Source: Paraburkholderia sp. BCC1884
GTDB taxonomy: Bacteria > Pseudomonadota > Gammaproteobacteria > Burkholderiales > Burkholderiaceae
Assembly (NCBI RefSeq): GCF_900996225.1
Contig: NZ_CAAJGL010000033.1
Coordinates: 110,776 to 174,775 of the forward strand
Direction of reading: 5' to 3'
Length of the DNA stretch: 64,000 bases
The translations under genes were made by a program, and so were the position numbers. Positions 51,926 to 60,567 of the stretch are shown here, piece by piece; the first letter of the stretch is position 1; each line of letters begins with the position of its first letter. A model generated the notes under the pieces. The model did no database searches. It had not been told where the DNA came from and was given only the letters and a program-made list of their open reading frames with translations.

Positions 51926-52138
51926 TTTGTTCGATGTCTCCTAGGTAGCCGACGCGGCGTGCGGGACGCCGCGGATGTGGGGCAATCTTAAGCGATTCCC
52001 GTACGCAGGCGCAGTCGGCCGAACGGCATAGGACGAAGCGCGCACCCGCCAGCGGCGCCGATGTCCCATGCTGCCCGGTCAAACCTGGCCGAACGGCCGA
52101 CCTGCGGGGGCCGCCATCGCGCGGCGGCGCCGATCCCG

Positions 52139-52144
52139 TATAAT
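52139..52144 (+). promoter_or_regulatory. Minus-10 element for alaS
   Basis: A perfect TATAAT 76 bases before the alaS start in the gap after the divergent CoA-transferase gene. The expected -35 position has no good match, so activity is uncertain. Confidence 0.45.
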
Positions 52145-52219
52145 CAGTCGTTTAAGAAACAAACAGTTGGCGCATCCCACGATGCCGCCGGTAACAGCCA
52201 GGACCGTCCCCCGCACGCT

Positions 52220-54844
52220 ATGAAAGCCGCCGAAATCCGCGAGAAATTCCTCAAGTTCTTCGAATCGAAGGGCCATTCGATCGTTCGTTCGTCGAGCCTT
52301 GTGCCCGGCAACGACCCGACATTGCTCTTCACCAATTCGGGAATGGTGCAGTTCAAAGATGTGTTCCTCGGCGCGGAATCGCGTCCGTATTCGCGTGCCA
52401 CCACCGCGCAGCGCAGCGTGCGCGCCGGCGGCAAGCACAACGATCTGGAAAACGTCGGCTACACCGCGCGTCACCACACGTTCTTCGAAATGCTGGGCAA
52501 CTTCTCGTTCGGCGACTACTTCAAGCGCGACGCGATCCACTACGCGTGGGAACTGCTGACGGGCGTGTACCAGTTGCCCAAAGACAAGCTGTGGGTGACC
52601 GTCTATCACGAAGACGACGAAGCGCACGACATCTGGGCGAAAGAAGTCGGCGTGCCGGTCGAGCGCATCATCCGCATCGGCGACAACAAGGGCGCGCGCT
52701 ACGCCTCGGACAACTTCTGGCAGATGGCCGACGTCGGTCCGTGCGGCCCATGCTCGGAAATCTTCTACGACCATGGCGCGGACGTGTGGGGCGGCCCTCC
52801 GGGCTCGCCCGAGGAAGACGGCGACCGCTACATCGAGATCTGGAATCTCGTGTTCATGCAGTTCAGCCGTGACGCGCAAGGCAACATGACGCCGCTGCCC
52901 AAGCAGTGCGTCGACACCGGCATGGGTCTTGAGCGTATCGCGGCCGTGCTGCAGCACGTGCACAGCAACTACGAAATCGATCTGTTCCAGGCGCTCATCA
53001 AGGCCGCCGGCCGCGAAACCGGCGTCAGCGATCTGACCAACAACTCGCTGAAGGTGATCGCCGATCACATTCGCGCGTGCTCGTTCCTGATCGTCGACGG
53101 TGTGATTCCGGGCAATGAAGGCCGCGGCTACGTGCTGCGCCGTATCGTGCGTCGCGCCATCCGTCACGGTTACAAGCTGGGCAAGAAGGGTTCGTTCTTC
53201 CATCGCATGGTGCCGGACCTCGTCGCGCAAATGGGCGATGCCTATCCGGAGTTGAAGGAAGCGGAACAACGCGTGACCGACGTGCTGCGTCAGGAAGAAG
53301 AACGCTTCTTCGAGACCATCGAGCACGGCATGTCGATTCTCGAAAGCGCGCTGGCCGACCTCGAAGCGAAGGGCGGCAAGACACTGGACGGCGAACTCGC
53401 ATTCAAGCTGCACGACACCTACGGCTTCCCGCTCGATCTGACGGCCGACGTGTGCCGCGAACGCGAAGTGACGGTCGACGAAGCCGCTTTCGACGAAGCG
53501 ATGGCGCGTCAACGCGAACAGGCTCGCGCGGCAGGCAAGTTCAAGATGGCGCAAGGCCTCGAATACTCGGGCGCGAAGACCACGTTCCACGGCTACGAAG
53601 AAGTCGCGTTCGACGACGCGAAAGTGATCGCGCTGTATGTCGACGGCGCATCGGTAAAGGAAGTGCGCGACGGCCAGCAGGCTGTCGTCGTGCTCGATCA
53701 CACGCCGTTCTACGCCGAGTCGGGCGGTCAGGTCGGCGACCAGGGCGTGCTGGCCAACGCGAGCATCCGCTTCGCCGTGGCCGATACGCTGAAGGTGCAA
53801 GCCGACGTGGTCGGTCATCACGGCACGCTGGAGCAAGGCACGCTGAAGCTGGGCGACGTGGTCAAGGCGGAAATCGACGCGGTGCGCCGCACCCGCACGC
53901 AGCGCAACCACTCGGCCACGCACTTGATGCACAAGGCGCTGCGCGAAGTGCTGGGCTCGCACGTGCAACAGAAGGGCTCGCTGGTCGACGCCGACAAGAC
54001 CCGTTTCGACTTCGCGCATAACTCGCCGATGACGGACGAGCAGATTCGCCGCGTCGAAGAAATCGTCAACGCCGAAGTGCTGGCGAACGCGCCGGGCATC
54101 GTGCAGGTCATGCCGTTCGACGAAGCGGTGAAGGGCGGCGCGATGGCGCTATTCGGCGAAAAGTACGGCGACGAAGTGCGCGTGCTCGACCTCGGCTTCT
54201 CGCGTGAATTGTGCGGCGGCACGCACGTGAATCGCACCGGCGACATCGGTTTGTTCAAGATCGTGATGGAAGGCGGTGTGGCAGCAGGTATCCGTCGCGT
54301 GGAAGCGATCACGGGCGACAACGCCGTGCGCTTCGTGCAGGAGCTCGACGCGCGCATCAATGCCGCGGCGGCAGTGCTGAAGGCGCAACCGTCGGAACTG
54401 ACCCAGCGCATCACCCAGGTGCAGGATCAGGTGAAGTCGCTGGAGAAGGAACTGAGCGCGCTGAAGTCGAAGATGGCGTCGAGCCAGGGCGACGAACTCG
54501 TCGGTCAGGCCATCGAAATCGCCGGTGTTCATGTGCTGGCGGCCACGCTCGAAGGCGCGGACGTCAAGACGCTGCGCGAGACCGTCGACAAGCTGAAAGA
54601 CAAGCTCAAGAGTGCGGCGATCGTGCTGGCTTCGGTCGAAGGCGGCAAGGTGAGCCTGATCGCCGGTGTGACGGCAGACGCCAGCAAGAAGGTCAAGGCG
54701 GGCGAGCTGGTCAACTTCGTTGCGCAGCAGGTCGGCGGCAAGGGCGGTGGTCGCCCGGATATGGCGCAGGCCGGCGGCACCGAGCCGGCGAATCTGCCGG
54801 CGGCGCTGGCAGGCGTCAAGGGTTGGGTCGAAGCGCAGCTCTGA
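52220..54844 (+). CDS. alaS: Alanyl-tRNA synthetase
   Basis: An 874-residue class II synthetase. The catalytic domain starts [18 protein letters not shown] and contains motif 2 ([32 protein letters not shown]). The editing domain carries the zinc ligands HSATH and CGGTH, and the DHHA1/C-Ala domain closes the protein ([15 protein letters not shown]). The start at ATG 52220 gives MKAAEIREK. It also corrects Ser/Gly mischarging. Confidence 0.98.
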   Translation: MKAAEIREKFLKFFESKGHSIVRSSSLVPGNDPTLLFTNSGMVQFKDVFLGAESRPYSRATTAQRSVRAGGKHNDLENVGYTARHHTFFEMLGNFSFGDYFKRDAIHYAWELLTGVYQLPKDKLWVTVYHEDDEAHDIWAKEVGVPVERIIRIGDNKGARYASDNFWQMADVGPCGPCSEIFYDHGADVWGGPPGSPEEDGDRYIEIWNLVFMQFSRDAQGNMTPLPKQCVDTGMGLERIAAVLQHVHSNYEIDLFQALIKAAGRETGVSDLTNNSLKVIADHIRACSFLIVDGVIPGNEGRGYVLRRIVRRAIRHGYKLGKKGSFFHRMVPDLVAQMGDAYPELKEAEQRVTDVLRQEEERFFETIEHGMSILESALADLEAKGGKTLDGELAFKLHDTYGFPLDLTADVCREREVTVDEAAFDEAMARQREQARAAGKFKMAQGLEYSGAKTTFHGYEEVAFDDAKVIALYVDGASVKEVRDGQQAVVVLDHTPFYAESGGQVGDQGVLANASIRFAVADTLKVQADVVGHHGTLEQGTLKLGDVVKAEIDAVRRTRTQRNHSATHLMHKALREVLGSHVQQKGSLVDADKTRFDFAHNSPMTDEQIRRVEEIVNAEVLANAPGIVQVMPFDEAVKGGAMALFGEKYGDEVRVLDLGFSRELCGGTHVNRTGDIGLFKIVMEGGVAAGIRRVEAITGDNAVRFVQELDARINAAAAVLKAQPSELTQRITQVQDQVKSLEKELSALKSKMASSQGDELVGQAIEIAGVHVLAATLEGADVKTLRETVDKLKDKLKSAAIVLASVEGGKVSLIAGVTADASKKVKAGELVNFVAQQVGGKGGGRPDMAQAGGTEPANLPAALAGVKGWVEAQL

Positions 54845-54870
54845 TCGCGAAGCTTTGATTCAGGTCTGAT

Positions 54871-54913
54871 TGGGCCACGTGGGCACTCGAAGTTCGAGCG
54901 CCCACGTGGCCCA
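54871..54913. terminator. Hairpin between alaS and the LysR gene
   Basis: A 14-bp stem (TGGGCCACGTGGGC at 54871-54884 with GCCCACGTGGCCCA at 54900-54913) continues after one mismatch into CTCGA/TCGAG. It lies between convergent genes and lacks a T-run. Confidence 0.6.
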
Positions 54914-54966
54914 AGTCGTTGATGGGTGATGCATGGAGCGAAGTAGTCTCCAGTTGCAAGAGACGA

Positions 54967-55905
54967 TCAGGACGCAGCCGCCGCTATACCCGCATCGGTA
55001 TTCGCATCCGCAATCCCCCCCGGCATCGCACGCCCATCCTCATGCGCGACCAGCGTTTGCCGAAGAGCATTGAGCGCGGACGAAAAATGCCCGCGTCGCC
55101 AGACAAGCAGTGTCTCGATCATGTCGATATCGGGCAGTTCGTGAACCGCGATATTGCTGGCATCGGTCTGCAAATTCAGCACGGATTTCGGCGCCACGGC
55201 CACGCCTGCGCCCGCCGCGACGCAAGCCACGATCGCGTGATACGAGCCCAGTTCCAGTACGCGAGCCGGCCTCACGCCATGTTCCAGATACCACTTCTCG
55301 ATATACGCCCGGTAGGCACAGCCGCGCTCGAACGCAATCAGCGTCGATAGGGCGATATCCCGTACCTCGTGAATCGGCCGATGCCCTCGCGGCGTCAACA
55401 TCACCAGCTGTTCCCTGAACACCGGCACCGACTCGAAGACATCGCCGAGCGCCGCCGGGTCTGACGGCGTGGCCACCAAAGCGGCATCCACTTCGAATTC
55501 GCGGACCCGCTCGATCAATTTGCCGGTCGTGCCCGTCTCGAGCTCGAGCGCGACGTCCGGCCATTGCTGGTGATAGTGCGCGAGCAAGCCGGGCAGACGC
55601 GTCGCCGCGACGCTTTCCATCGTGCCCAACCGCAGACGTCCGCTCGGACGATCCTCGCGCACCGCGTGACGTGCCTCGTCGGCCAGTGCTAGCAGCCGCT
55701 CGGCATAAGGCAGCAAGGTCTCGCCAGCCGGCGTGAGCACGAGGCGACGGCCGTCGCGGATAAACAGATCGGTTCCCAGCTGCTCTTCGAGTTGTTTGAT
55801 GCGCGTGGTGACGTTCGACTGAACGCGGTTGAGCTTGGCGGCGGCGCGCGTCACGCCGTTTTCCCGCACGACAGCTCGAAATATGGTCAAGCCGGCCAGA
55901 TCCAT
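54967..55905 (-). CDS. LysR-type transcriptional regulator
   Basis: A 312-residue regulator. The N-terminal winged helix (LTIFRAVVRENGVTRAAAKLNRVQSNVTTRIKQLEEQLGTDLFIRDGR) is standard for the family; the rest is a type 2 periplasmic-binding-like effector domain. The C-terminal 20 residues are Ala-rich. It is divergent from an MFS gene; the T-N11-A motif between them suggests it controls that permease. Confidence 0.93.
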   Translation of the reverse strand: MDLAGLTIFRAVVRENGVTRAAAKLNRVQSNVTTRIKQLEEQLGTDLFIRDGRRLVLTPAGETLLPYAERLLALADEARHAVREDRPSGRLRLGTMESVAATRLPGLLAHYHQQWPDVALELETGTTGKLIERVREFEVDAALVATPSDPAALGDVFESVPVFREQLVMLTPRGHRPIHEVRDIALSTLIAFERGCAYRAYIEKWYLEHGVRPARVLELGSYHAIVACVAAGAGVAVAPKSVLNLQTDASNIAVHELPDIDMIETLLVWRRGHFSSALNALRQTLVAHEDGRAMPGGIADANTDAGIAAAAS

Positions 55906-55940
55906 GATTCTCTTCCAGCGATGAGTAGTATCCTAATTAT

Positions 55941-55953
55941 TCATTTTTTATGA
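55941..55953. promoter_or_regulatory. LysR-type operator (T-N11-A palindrome)
   Basis: TCAT-TTTTT-ATGA, a perfect 4-bp inverted repeat spanning T-N11-A, lies in the AT-rich gap between the divergent LysR and MFS genes, 36 bases from the regulator start. This is the binding geometry of LysR-type proteins. Confidence 0.5.
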
Positions 55954-56052
55954 TTCGAAGGTCAAGCTAATATGCAATGACACGAATCCGAACCGGCGAA
56001 CGTGCCGGCCAGGCGTCTTCCATTCGTCATCCATTACGACTCGCGCCCGCTC

Positions 56053-57345
56053 ATGAACGATCTCGCTTCCAACGCAAAGGCCAATCCCAGCGCTACGGCC
56101 CACGACATTCGAGCCGAGCGCCACGCTGCCCGTCGCGCGGCGCTGGCCTGCATGGTGGCGCTCGCCGTCGTGCTCGGGATCGGCCGTTTCGCTTTTACGC
56201 CGCTGCTACCCTTGATGCTCCATGGCGGCGCCTGGGGTCAGCCGCAGCTCGATATCCAGCACGGCGGCTGGCTTGCCTCGTTCAATTACGCAGGTTATTT
56301 CATCGGCGCCATCACCTGCGCCGCGCTAAGGGTCGAGCCCGCGCGCATGGTACGGGTCGGGTTGGTCGCGACGGCCTTGCTGACGCTTGCAATGGGCCTG
56401 ACAGGGCAATTCTGGGTGTGGGCGATGGTGCGCTTCATCGCCGGGGCCGTCAGCGCGTGGACGTTCGTGTTCGCGTCGCAATGGGGCTTGCGCCGCCTGA
56501 CCGAATTGGGCGCGCATGGCTGGGGCGGCGTGATCTACACGGGCCCCGGTTTGGGGATCGTCGGGACGGGCTTGCTCGTCAGCGCGGCCGGCGGCTATGG
56601 CGCCCCGGCAGGGTGGCTCGCGTTTGGCGCGATCGCCGTGGTGCTTTCCATCATGGTATGGCCGGTGTTCGGCGATACGCCACCGAATAACGCGGGTCGA
56701 AGTCAAAGCGAAGGCGCTCGTGTGAACCCGGCCGCTCAAGCCGCCCGACCCACTCATCCCCCGCACCGCGCCGACGCCTTCTGGCTAATCGTCCTCTACG
56801 GCGTTCCCGGCTTCGGTTACATCATCACCGCGACCTTCCTGCCGGTAATCGCGCGCCATGCGCTGCCGGGCTCCGCCTGGCCCGATCTGTTCTGGCCGAT
56901 GTTCGGCGCGGCGCTGATGGTCGGCTCGCTGCTGGCGGCGCGCCTGCCGGTGCATTGGGACAATCGCAGCCTGCTGGCCGCCTGCTACGTGCTGCAAGCC
57001 TGTGGCATCGCGCTCGGCATCGTGTGGCCGACGGCGGGCGGCTTCTCGCTCGGCAGCATCCTGATCGGCTTGCCGTTCACCGCGATCACGCTGTTTGCGA
57101 TGCGCGAAGCGCGGCGTCTGCGCGGCGACGACGCAGCCGGTCTGATGGGCTACGCGACGGCGGCCTATGGCATCGGTCAGATCGTCGGTCCGCTGGTTGC
57201 CGCGCCGATCGCCGAGCACACCGGTTCGTTCTCGCTTGCCTTGTGGCTGGCGACGGGTGCGTTGCTGCTGGGCGCGGCGGGTCTGGTCGTGGTGGCGCGT
57301 CGCCCGCGCGGACGAGGCCGTATGCCGGATTGCGGCTGCAATTAG
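56053..57345 (+). CDS. MFS transporter, YbfB/YjiJ family
   Basis: A 430-residue permease with about 12 helices. The first helix region ALAVVLGIGRFAFTPLLPLML and GGWLASFNYAGYFIGA are typical of the YbfB/YjiJ subgroup of aromatic-type or putative amino-acid exporters; the substrate is not known. The start is uncertain: ATG 56053 (MNDLASNA) is preferred; a GTG at 56002 extends it by 17 residues. Neither has a clear ribosome binding site. It is divergent from a LysR regulator. Confidence 0.88.
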   Translation: MNDLASNAKANPSATAHDIRAERHAARRAALACMVALAVVLGIGRFAFTPLLPLMLHGGAWGQPQLDIQHGGWLASFNYAGYFIGAITCAALRVEPARMVRVGLVATALLTLAMGLTGQFWVWAMVRFIAGAVSAWTFVFASQWGLRRLTELGAHGWGGVIYTGPGLGIVGTGLLVSAAGGYGAPAGWLAFGAIAVVLSIMVWPVFGDTPPNNAGRSQSEGARVNPAAQAARPTHPPHRADAFWLIVLYGVPGFGYIITATFLPVIARHALPGSAWPDLFWPMFGAALMVGSLLAARLPVHWDNRSLLAACYVLQACGIALGIVWPTAGGFSLGSILIGLPFTAITLFAMREARRLRGDDAAGLMGYATAAYGIGQIVGPLVAAPIAEHTGSFSLALWLATGALLLGAAGLVVVARRPRGRGRMPDCGCN

Positions 57346-57444
57346 CCGCACCGCAGCAGACGAGAACCCAATCGGCCACCGGCGCACTAGAATGACCGCT
57401 TTCCCGCCATCTCAGTGCGCCTGTCGCCGGGCGCGCCGCCAGCC

Positions 57445-58476
57445 ATGCAACATTTCGCGTCCGACAACTATGCCGGCATCTGCCCCGAAGCGCTCGAGGC
57501 GCTGATCGCCGCCAACAACAGCGGTCACGAGCCGGCCTACGGCGACGACTCGTGGACCAACCAGGTGTGCGACCGTCTGCGCGACCTGTTCCAGACCGAT
57601 TGCGAGGTGTTCTTCGTATTCAATGGCACGGCGGCCAATTCGCTGGCGCTGGCGTCGCTGTGTCAGTCGTATCACTCGGTGATCTGCCACGAACTGGCCC
57701 ACATCGAAACCGACGAATGCGGCGGCCCCGAATTTTTCTCGGGTGGCTCGAAGCTGCTGACGGCGCCGGGCGTCGGCGGCAAGCTCACGCCGGATGCGAT
57801 CGAAGCCATCGTCACGCGCCGCGCCGACATCCATTATCCGAAGCCCAAAGTCGTCACGTTGACGCAGTCGACGGAAGTCGGCACCGTCTATAGCGTCGAG
57901 GAAGTGCGCGCGATCGCGGCGATTGCCAAGCGCCGTCATCTGAAGGTGCATATGGACGGCGCGCGCTTCGCCAACGCGGTAGCCGCGCTCGATGTGCATC
58001 CCTCGGAGATCACGTGGCGCGCGGGTGTCGACGTGCTGTGCTTCGGCGGCACCAAGAACGGCTTGCCGGTCGGCGAAGCGGTGGTGTTTTTCGACCGCTC
58101 GCTCGCCGACGATTTTGCCTACCGTCTGAAGCAGGCCGGGCAGTTGGCGTCGAAGATGCGGTTCATCTCGGCGCCGTGGCTCGGCCTGCTCGATAACGAT
58201 GTGTGGCTACGCAACGCGCGTCACGCGAATGCGATGGCCGAGTTGCTGCAAACGCGCTTGCAGGAAATTCCCGGCGTAAGCATCATGTTCCCGCGCGAAT
58301 CGAACGCGGTCTTCGCACAGTTGCCGCCGCAAGCCGCCAAGGCGATGCGCGCACGCGGCTGGAAGTTCTACGAATTCATCGGCGCGGGCGGCTGCCGATT
58401 GATGTGCGCGTGGGATACGCAGCCGGAAACGGTCGAGCGTTTCACCGCCGAAGTGCGCGAGTTGTGCGCCGCCTGA
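57445..58476 (+). CDS. ltaE: Low-specificity L-threonine aldolase
   Basis: A 343-residue PLP enzyme that cleaves threonine and allo-threonine to glycine and acetaldehyde. It opens FASDNYAGICPEALEAL, has the cofactor-stacking His in ICHELAHIETDECGG, DGAR (MDGARFANA), and the PLP Lys204 in CFGGTKNGLP. The start at 57445 is favoured because the ATG is followed directly by the conserved FASDN; the frame is open to 57415. The Nudix gene follows 90 bases later. Confidence 0.95.
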   Translation: MQHFASDNYAGICPEALEALIAANNSGHEPAYGDDSWTNQVCDRLRDLFQTDCEVFFVFNGTAANSLALASLCQSYHSVICHELAHIETDECGGPEFFSGGSKLLTAPGVGGKLTPDAIEAIVTRRADIHYPKPKVVTLTQSTEVGTVYSVEEVRAIAAIAKRRHLKVHMDGARFANAVAALDVHPSEITWRAGVDVLCFGGTKNGLPVGEAVVFFDRSLADDFAYRLKQAGQLASKMRFISAPWLGLLDNDVWLRNARHANAMAELLQTRLQEIPGVSIMFPRESNAVFAQLPPQAAKAMRARGWKFYEFIGAGGCRLMCAWDTQPETVERFTAEVRELCAA

Positions 58477-58566
58477 GAGGCGGCCGAATGCGTGTGCCGC
58501 GGCGGGCTCGCGGTGCGTCCGACATAGACCATCACCCGACATAAGATCAGGAGACGTCCCCACGCC

Positions 58567-59097
58567 ATGAGCGATTACCAATTTTGCCCACGCTGCGCCA
58601 CGCCTCTCGTCGAGCGCGCCGATGTCGAACACGAAGGCGGACGCATTCGCCAGAGTTGCCCCGATCTCGCGTGCGGCTACGTACACTGGAACAATCCACT
58701 GCCGGTCGTGGCAGCGATCGTCGAATACGAAGGCAGGATTTTGCTGGCGCGCAATGCGGCATGGCCGGAGGGGATGTTCGCGCTGATCACCGGCTTCCTC
58801 GAAAACGGCGAGACACCGGAGGAGGGTATTGCGCGCGAAGTGCTCGAAGAAACTTCGCTGCATGCCGAGACAGTCGAGTTGGTAGGCGTGTACGAATTCA
58901 TGCGCAAGAATGAACTGATCATCGCGTATCACGTGAAGGCGAACGGCACGATCGCGTTGTCGCCGGAACTGCTGGAGTATCGCTTGATCGAGCCGGCTAA
59001 ATTGCGGCCATGGCGCGCGGGCACCGGGCAGGCGCTTGGCGAGTGGATGCGACGGCGCGGCTTGCCGTTTGAATTCGTCGAAAAGCCGGGGGAGTGA
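58567..59097 (+). CDS. Nudix hydrolase with N-terminal zinc ribbon
   Basis: A 176-residue protein. Cys7, Cys10, Cys31 and Cys36 (CPRC, CPDLAC) form a NudC-like zinc ribbon, followed by a Nudix box (GFLENGETPEEGIAREVLEETSL, with Ser in place of the last Gly). The layout recalls NADH pyrophosphatases but the protein is shorter than NudC and lacks its SQPWPFPxS segment. It has a CAGGAGA ribosome binding site. It is the last core gene before the island. Confidence 0.9.
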   Translation: MSDYQFCPRCATPLVERADVEHEGGRIRQSCPDLACGYVHWNNPLPVVAAIVEYEGRILLARNAAWPEGMFALITGFLENGETPEEGIAREVLEETSLHAETVELVGVYEFMRKNELIIAYHVKANGTIALSPELLEYRLIEPAKLRPWRAGTGQALGEWMRRRGLPFEFVEKPGE

Positions 59098-59102
59098 GCG
59101 GG

Positions 59103-59576
59103 CTGCGCGAGAGTTCATATATTTCGCCCATGCAACATCGTCGGCTCCCCCGGCTTTAAGTTGCCCACCTGCGGTAAGCGCGCCACCTCTGTTGGGGGGA
59201 GCTAACCACGCAGGATTGACTAGCCTCCACCATCTATCTTTTTCCGAATAGACCGATTTGTACGGATTCCCATCGATACGATACACACTGCTTTTAACCT
59301 TGATAGTTAGCCATCCGCTCGGATAGTCCTGATTTGGCAATAGCTGTAAGCCAATTGGGGATTGCGTCAGCGCGGGCGTTAAGTCCCATCCATAAGCTTC
59401 GGGAAAAGCCACGTTGCGAAGCTAACGGGGGACATGCCAGCGCGTTCATTACCCGCTTTCATGCGCTTGTAGGCCGCAGGATCCCCAATGCAGGCATAGC
59501 GCCATGCAAGATGCCGAAGTTTTATAGAACAATCTTTGGGAATATCCCGGACACGTTGGACACTCCGGTCGCAGCC
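59103..59576 (-). pseudogene. Frameshifted remnant of an unknown protein
   Basis: Leftward coding sequence is open in one frame from 59576 to 59382 (with LAWRYACIGDPAAYKRMKAG and ERAGMSPVSFATW) and ends at TAA 59381-59379. The sense then continues in a neighbouring frame from about 59410 (FPEAYGWDLTPAL, NPYKSVYSEKDRWWRLVNPAW, GGADDVAWAKYMN) and runs into the core Nudix gene near 59100. The protein-like composition of both parts and their overlap at the same place point to one gene broken by a small indel and truncated at the island edge. Family not recognised. Confidence 0.45.
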
Positions 59577-59681
59577 TCATACGACAAGGAACTTCCATGT
59601 CCAATGTGAGTGACTAAGGAAGGAAATCGACTGTTTCATCGGACAAGAAATACTTTCCACTTCAAACAGGCCTCCGATTCA

Positions 59682-59977
59682 CTAAGCTTCGGTAGACATC
59701 ATGTTCTGCGATGCAATCAGCTTGGGCGGGGGATGACACCCGCAGATGCACAGAGCATCGCTAAGGGCTGCGTGTCGTCCATCCGATGCGGTCGTCACCT
59801 GGCGGGGGCCATCACACTGGATTTTGCCAGTCGTGTTGCAGGCCGGGCAGGACACGCTATCGCCCGCGTGTGCGACATCCTGTCCGCTCAGTTGAATCGT
59901 GGTTGCCGTAGCTTGGACCGCACCATTGGCTGTCGTCTTGTCGTCATGTCGCCTTTCAATATCAGATATCGTTGCAT
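59682..59977 (-). pseudogene. PAAR-domain protein, frameshifted
   Basis: Read leftward, ATG 59977 gives MQRYLILKGD, but the PAAR core that should follow (DKTTANGAVQATATTIQL, HAGDSVSCPACNTTGKIQCDGPR, LCICGCHPPPKLIASQ) is in another frame. Between them are three imperfect 8-bp copies (TGTCGTCT, TGTCGTCA, TGTCGCCT on the plus strand, 59931-59954); removing one restores the frame as GDKTTANG. PAAR proteins cap the VgrG spike of type VI secretion and recruit effectors. As it stands the gene would give a truncated product. Confidence 0.7.
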
Positions 59978-60150
59978 ATTATTTGGAAGGCGAGTGCATG
60001 TCGTTCTAATGCTTCGCTAGGAAAAGTCGGCCATCGATGTAGCGATTTGTCATGTTGACTAGTTTGACTAACATAAACAGCATCGAGGTCTAAACTTTCC
60101 ACCACCCGACGTAAGCATTGGTGGTTGTCTAAGCTAACCATCGCGCGTAG

Positions 60151-60552
60151 CTATTTGCATACTCCATCGATCAGTTTCGTTGTTTCGTATCGCTGTTGTA
60201 GCAGCTTCATTTTCAGATCCGCACCGAGCCACCCAGGCTGCGAGCTGGCATCATCTGCGACACCGTTGTCCATCTGGGCAGAACTATCAGTGTATTTCTT
60301 AACAAGAGCGGCGCAGGATGCTGATCGCTGCTTTTTGACCAGCGCATCGGTCTTCGAGGTGAGGGCATCGTTTGCCTCGTCGTAGCATTGTTGAAGAATC
60401 ATGCCGCAGCCGGATTGGCACGTTAGGCGATCGTGCTCGGTTCGCTTCAGGCAATTTGAAAACTCTTGTGGGGCGTTCGGTTTTTGCGTGACTTGCCCAA
60501 AACAAACGGACGAAATGGAAATACAAAATACAGTCAATATTAGAGATTTCAT
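60151..60552 (-). CDS. Secreted LprI-like protein, probable effector immunity factor
   Basis: A 133-residue exported protein: signal MKSLILTVFCISISSVCFG, then a mature domain with six Cys (positions 34, 45, 49, 56, 80, 132) and a helical CYDEANDALTSKTDAL segment as in LprI/DUF1311 lysozyme-inhibitor-like proteins. It begins 15 bases after the effector stop on the same strand. A periplasmic, disulfide-rich protein directly after a wall-degrading effector fits immunity. The family call is by pattern only. Confidence 0.65.
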   Translation of the reverse strand: MKSLILTVFCISISSVCFGQVTQKPNAPQEFSNCLKRTEHDRLTCQSGCGMILQQCYDEANDALTSKTDALVKKQRSASCAALVKKYTDSSAQMDNGVADDASSQPGWLGADLKMKLLQQRYETTKLIDGVCK

Positions 60553-60567
60553 AAAAAATTCTTCGTT

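Noticed and set aside
58207..59412. 401-codon minus-strand frame running under the Nudix and aldolase genes
   Set aside because: Only its first 100 or so codons look like protein; the rest is antisense to ltaE and the Nudix gene. The first part is reported as a remnant instead.
59610..60020. 136-codon plus-strand frame in the island
   Set aside because: It lies opposite the broken PAAR gene whose Cys-rich motifs are clear on the minus strand; no ribosome binding site or homology pattern.
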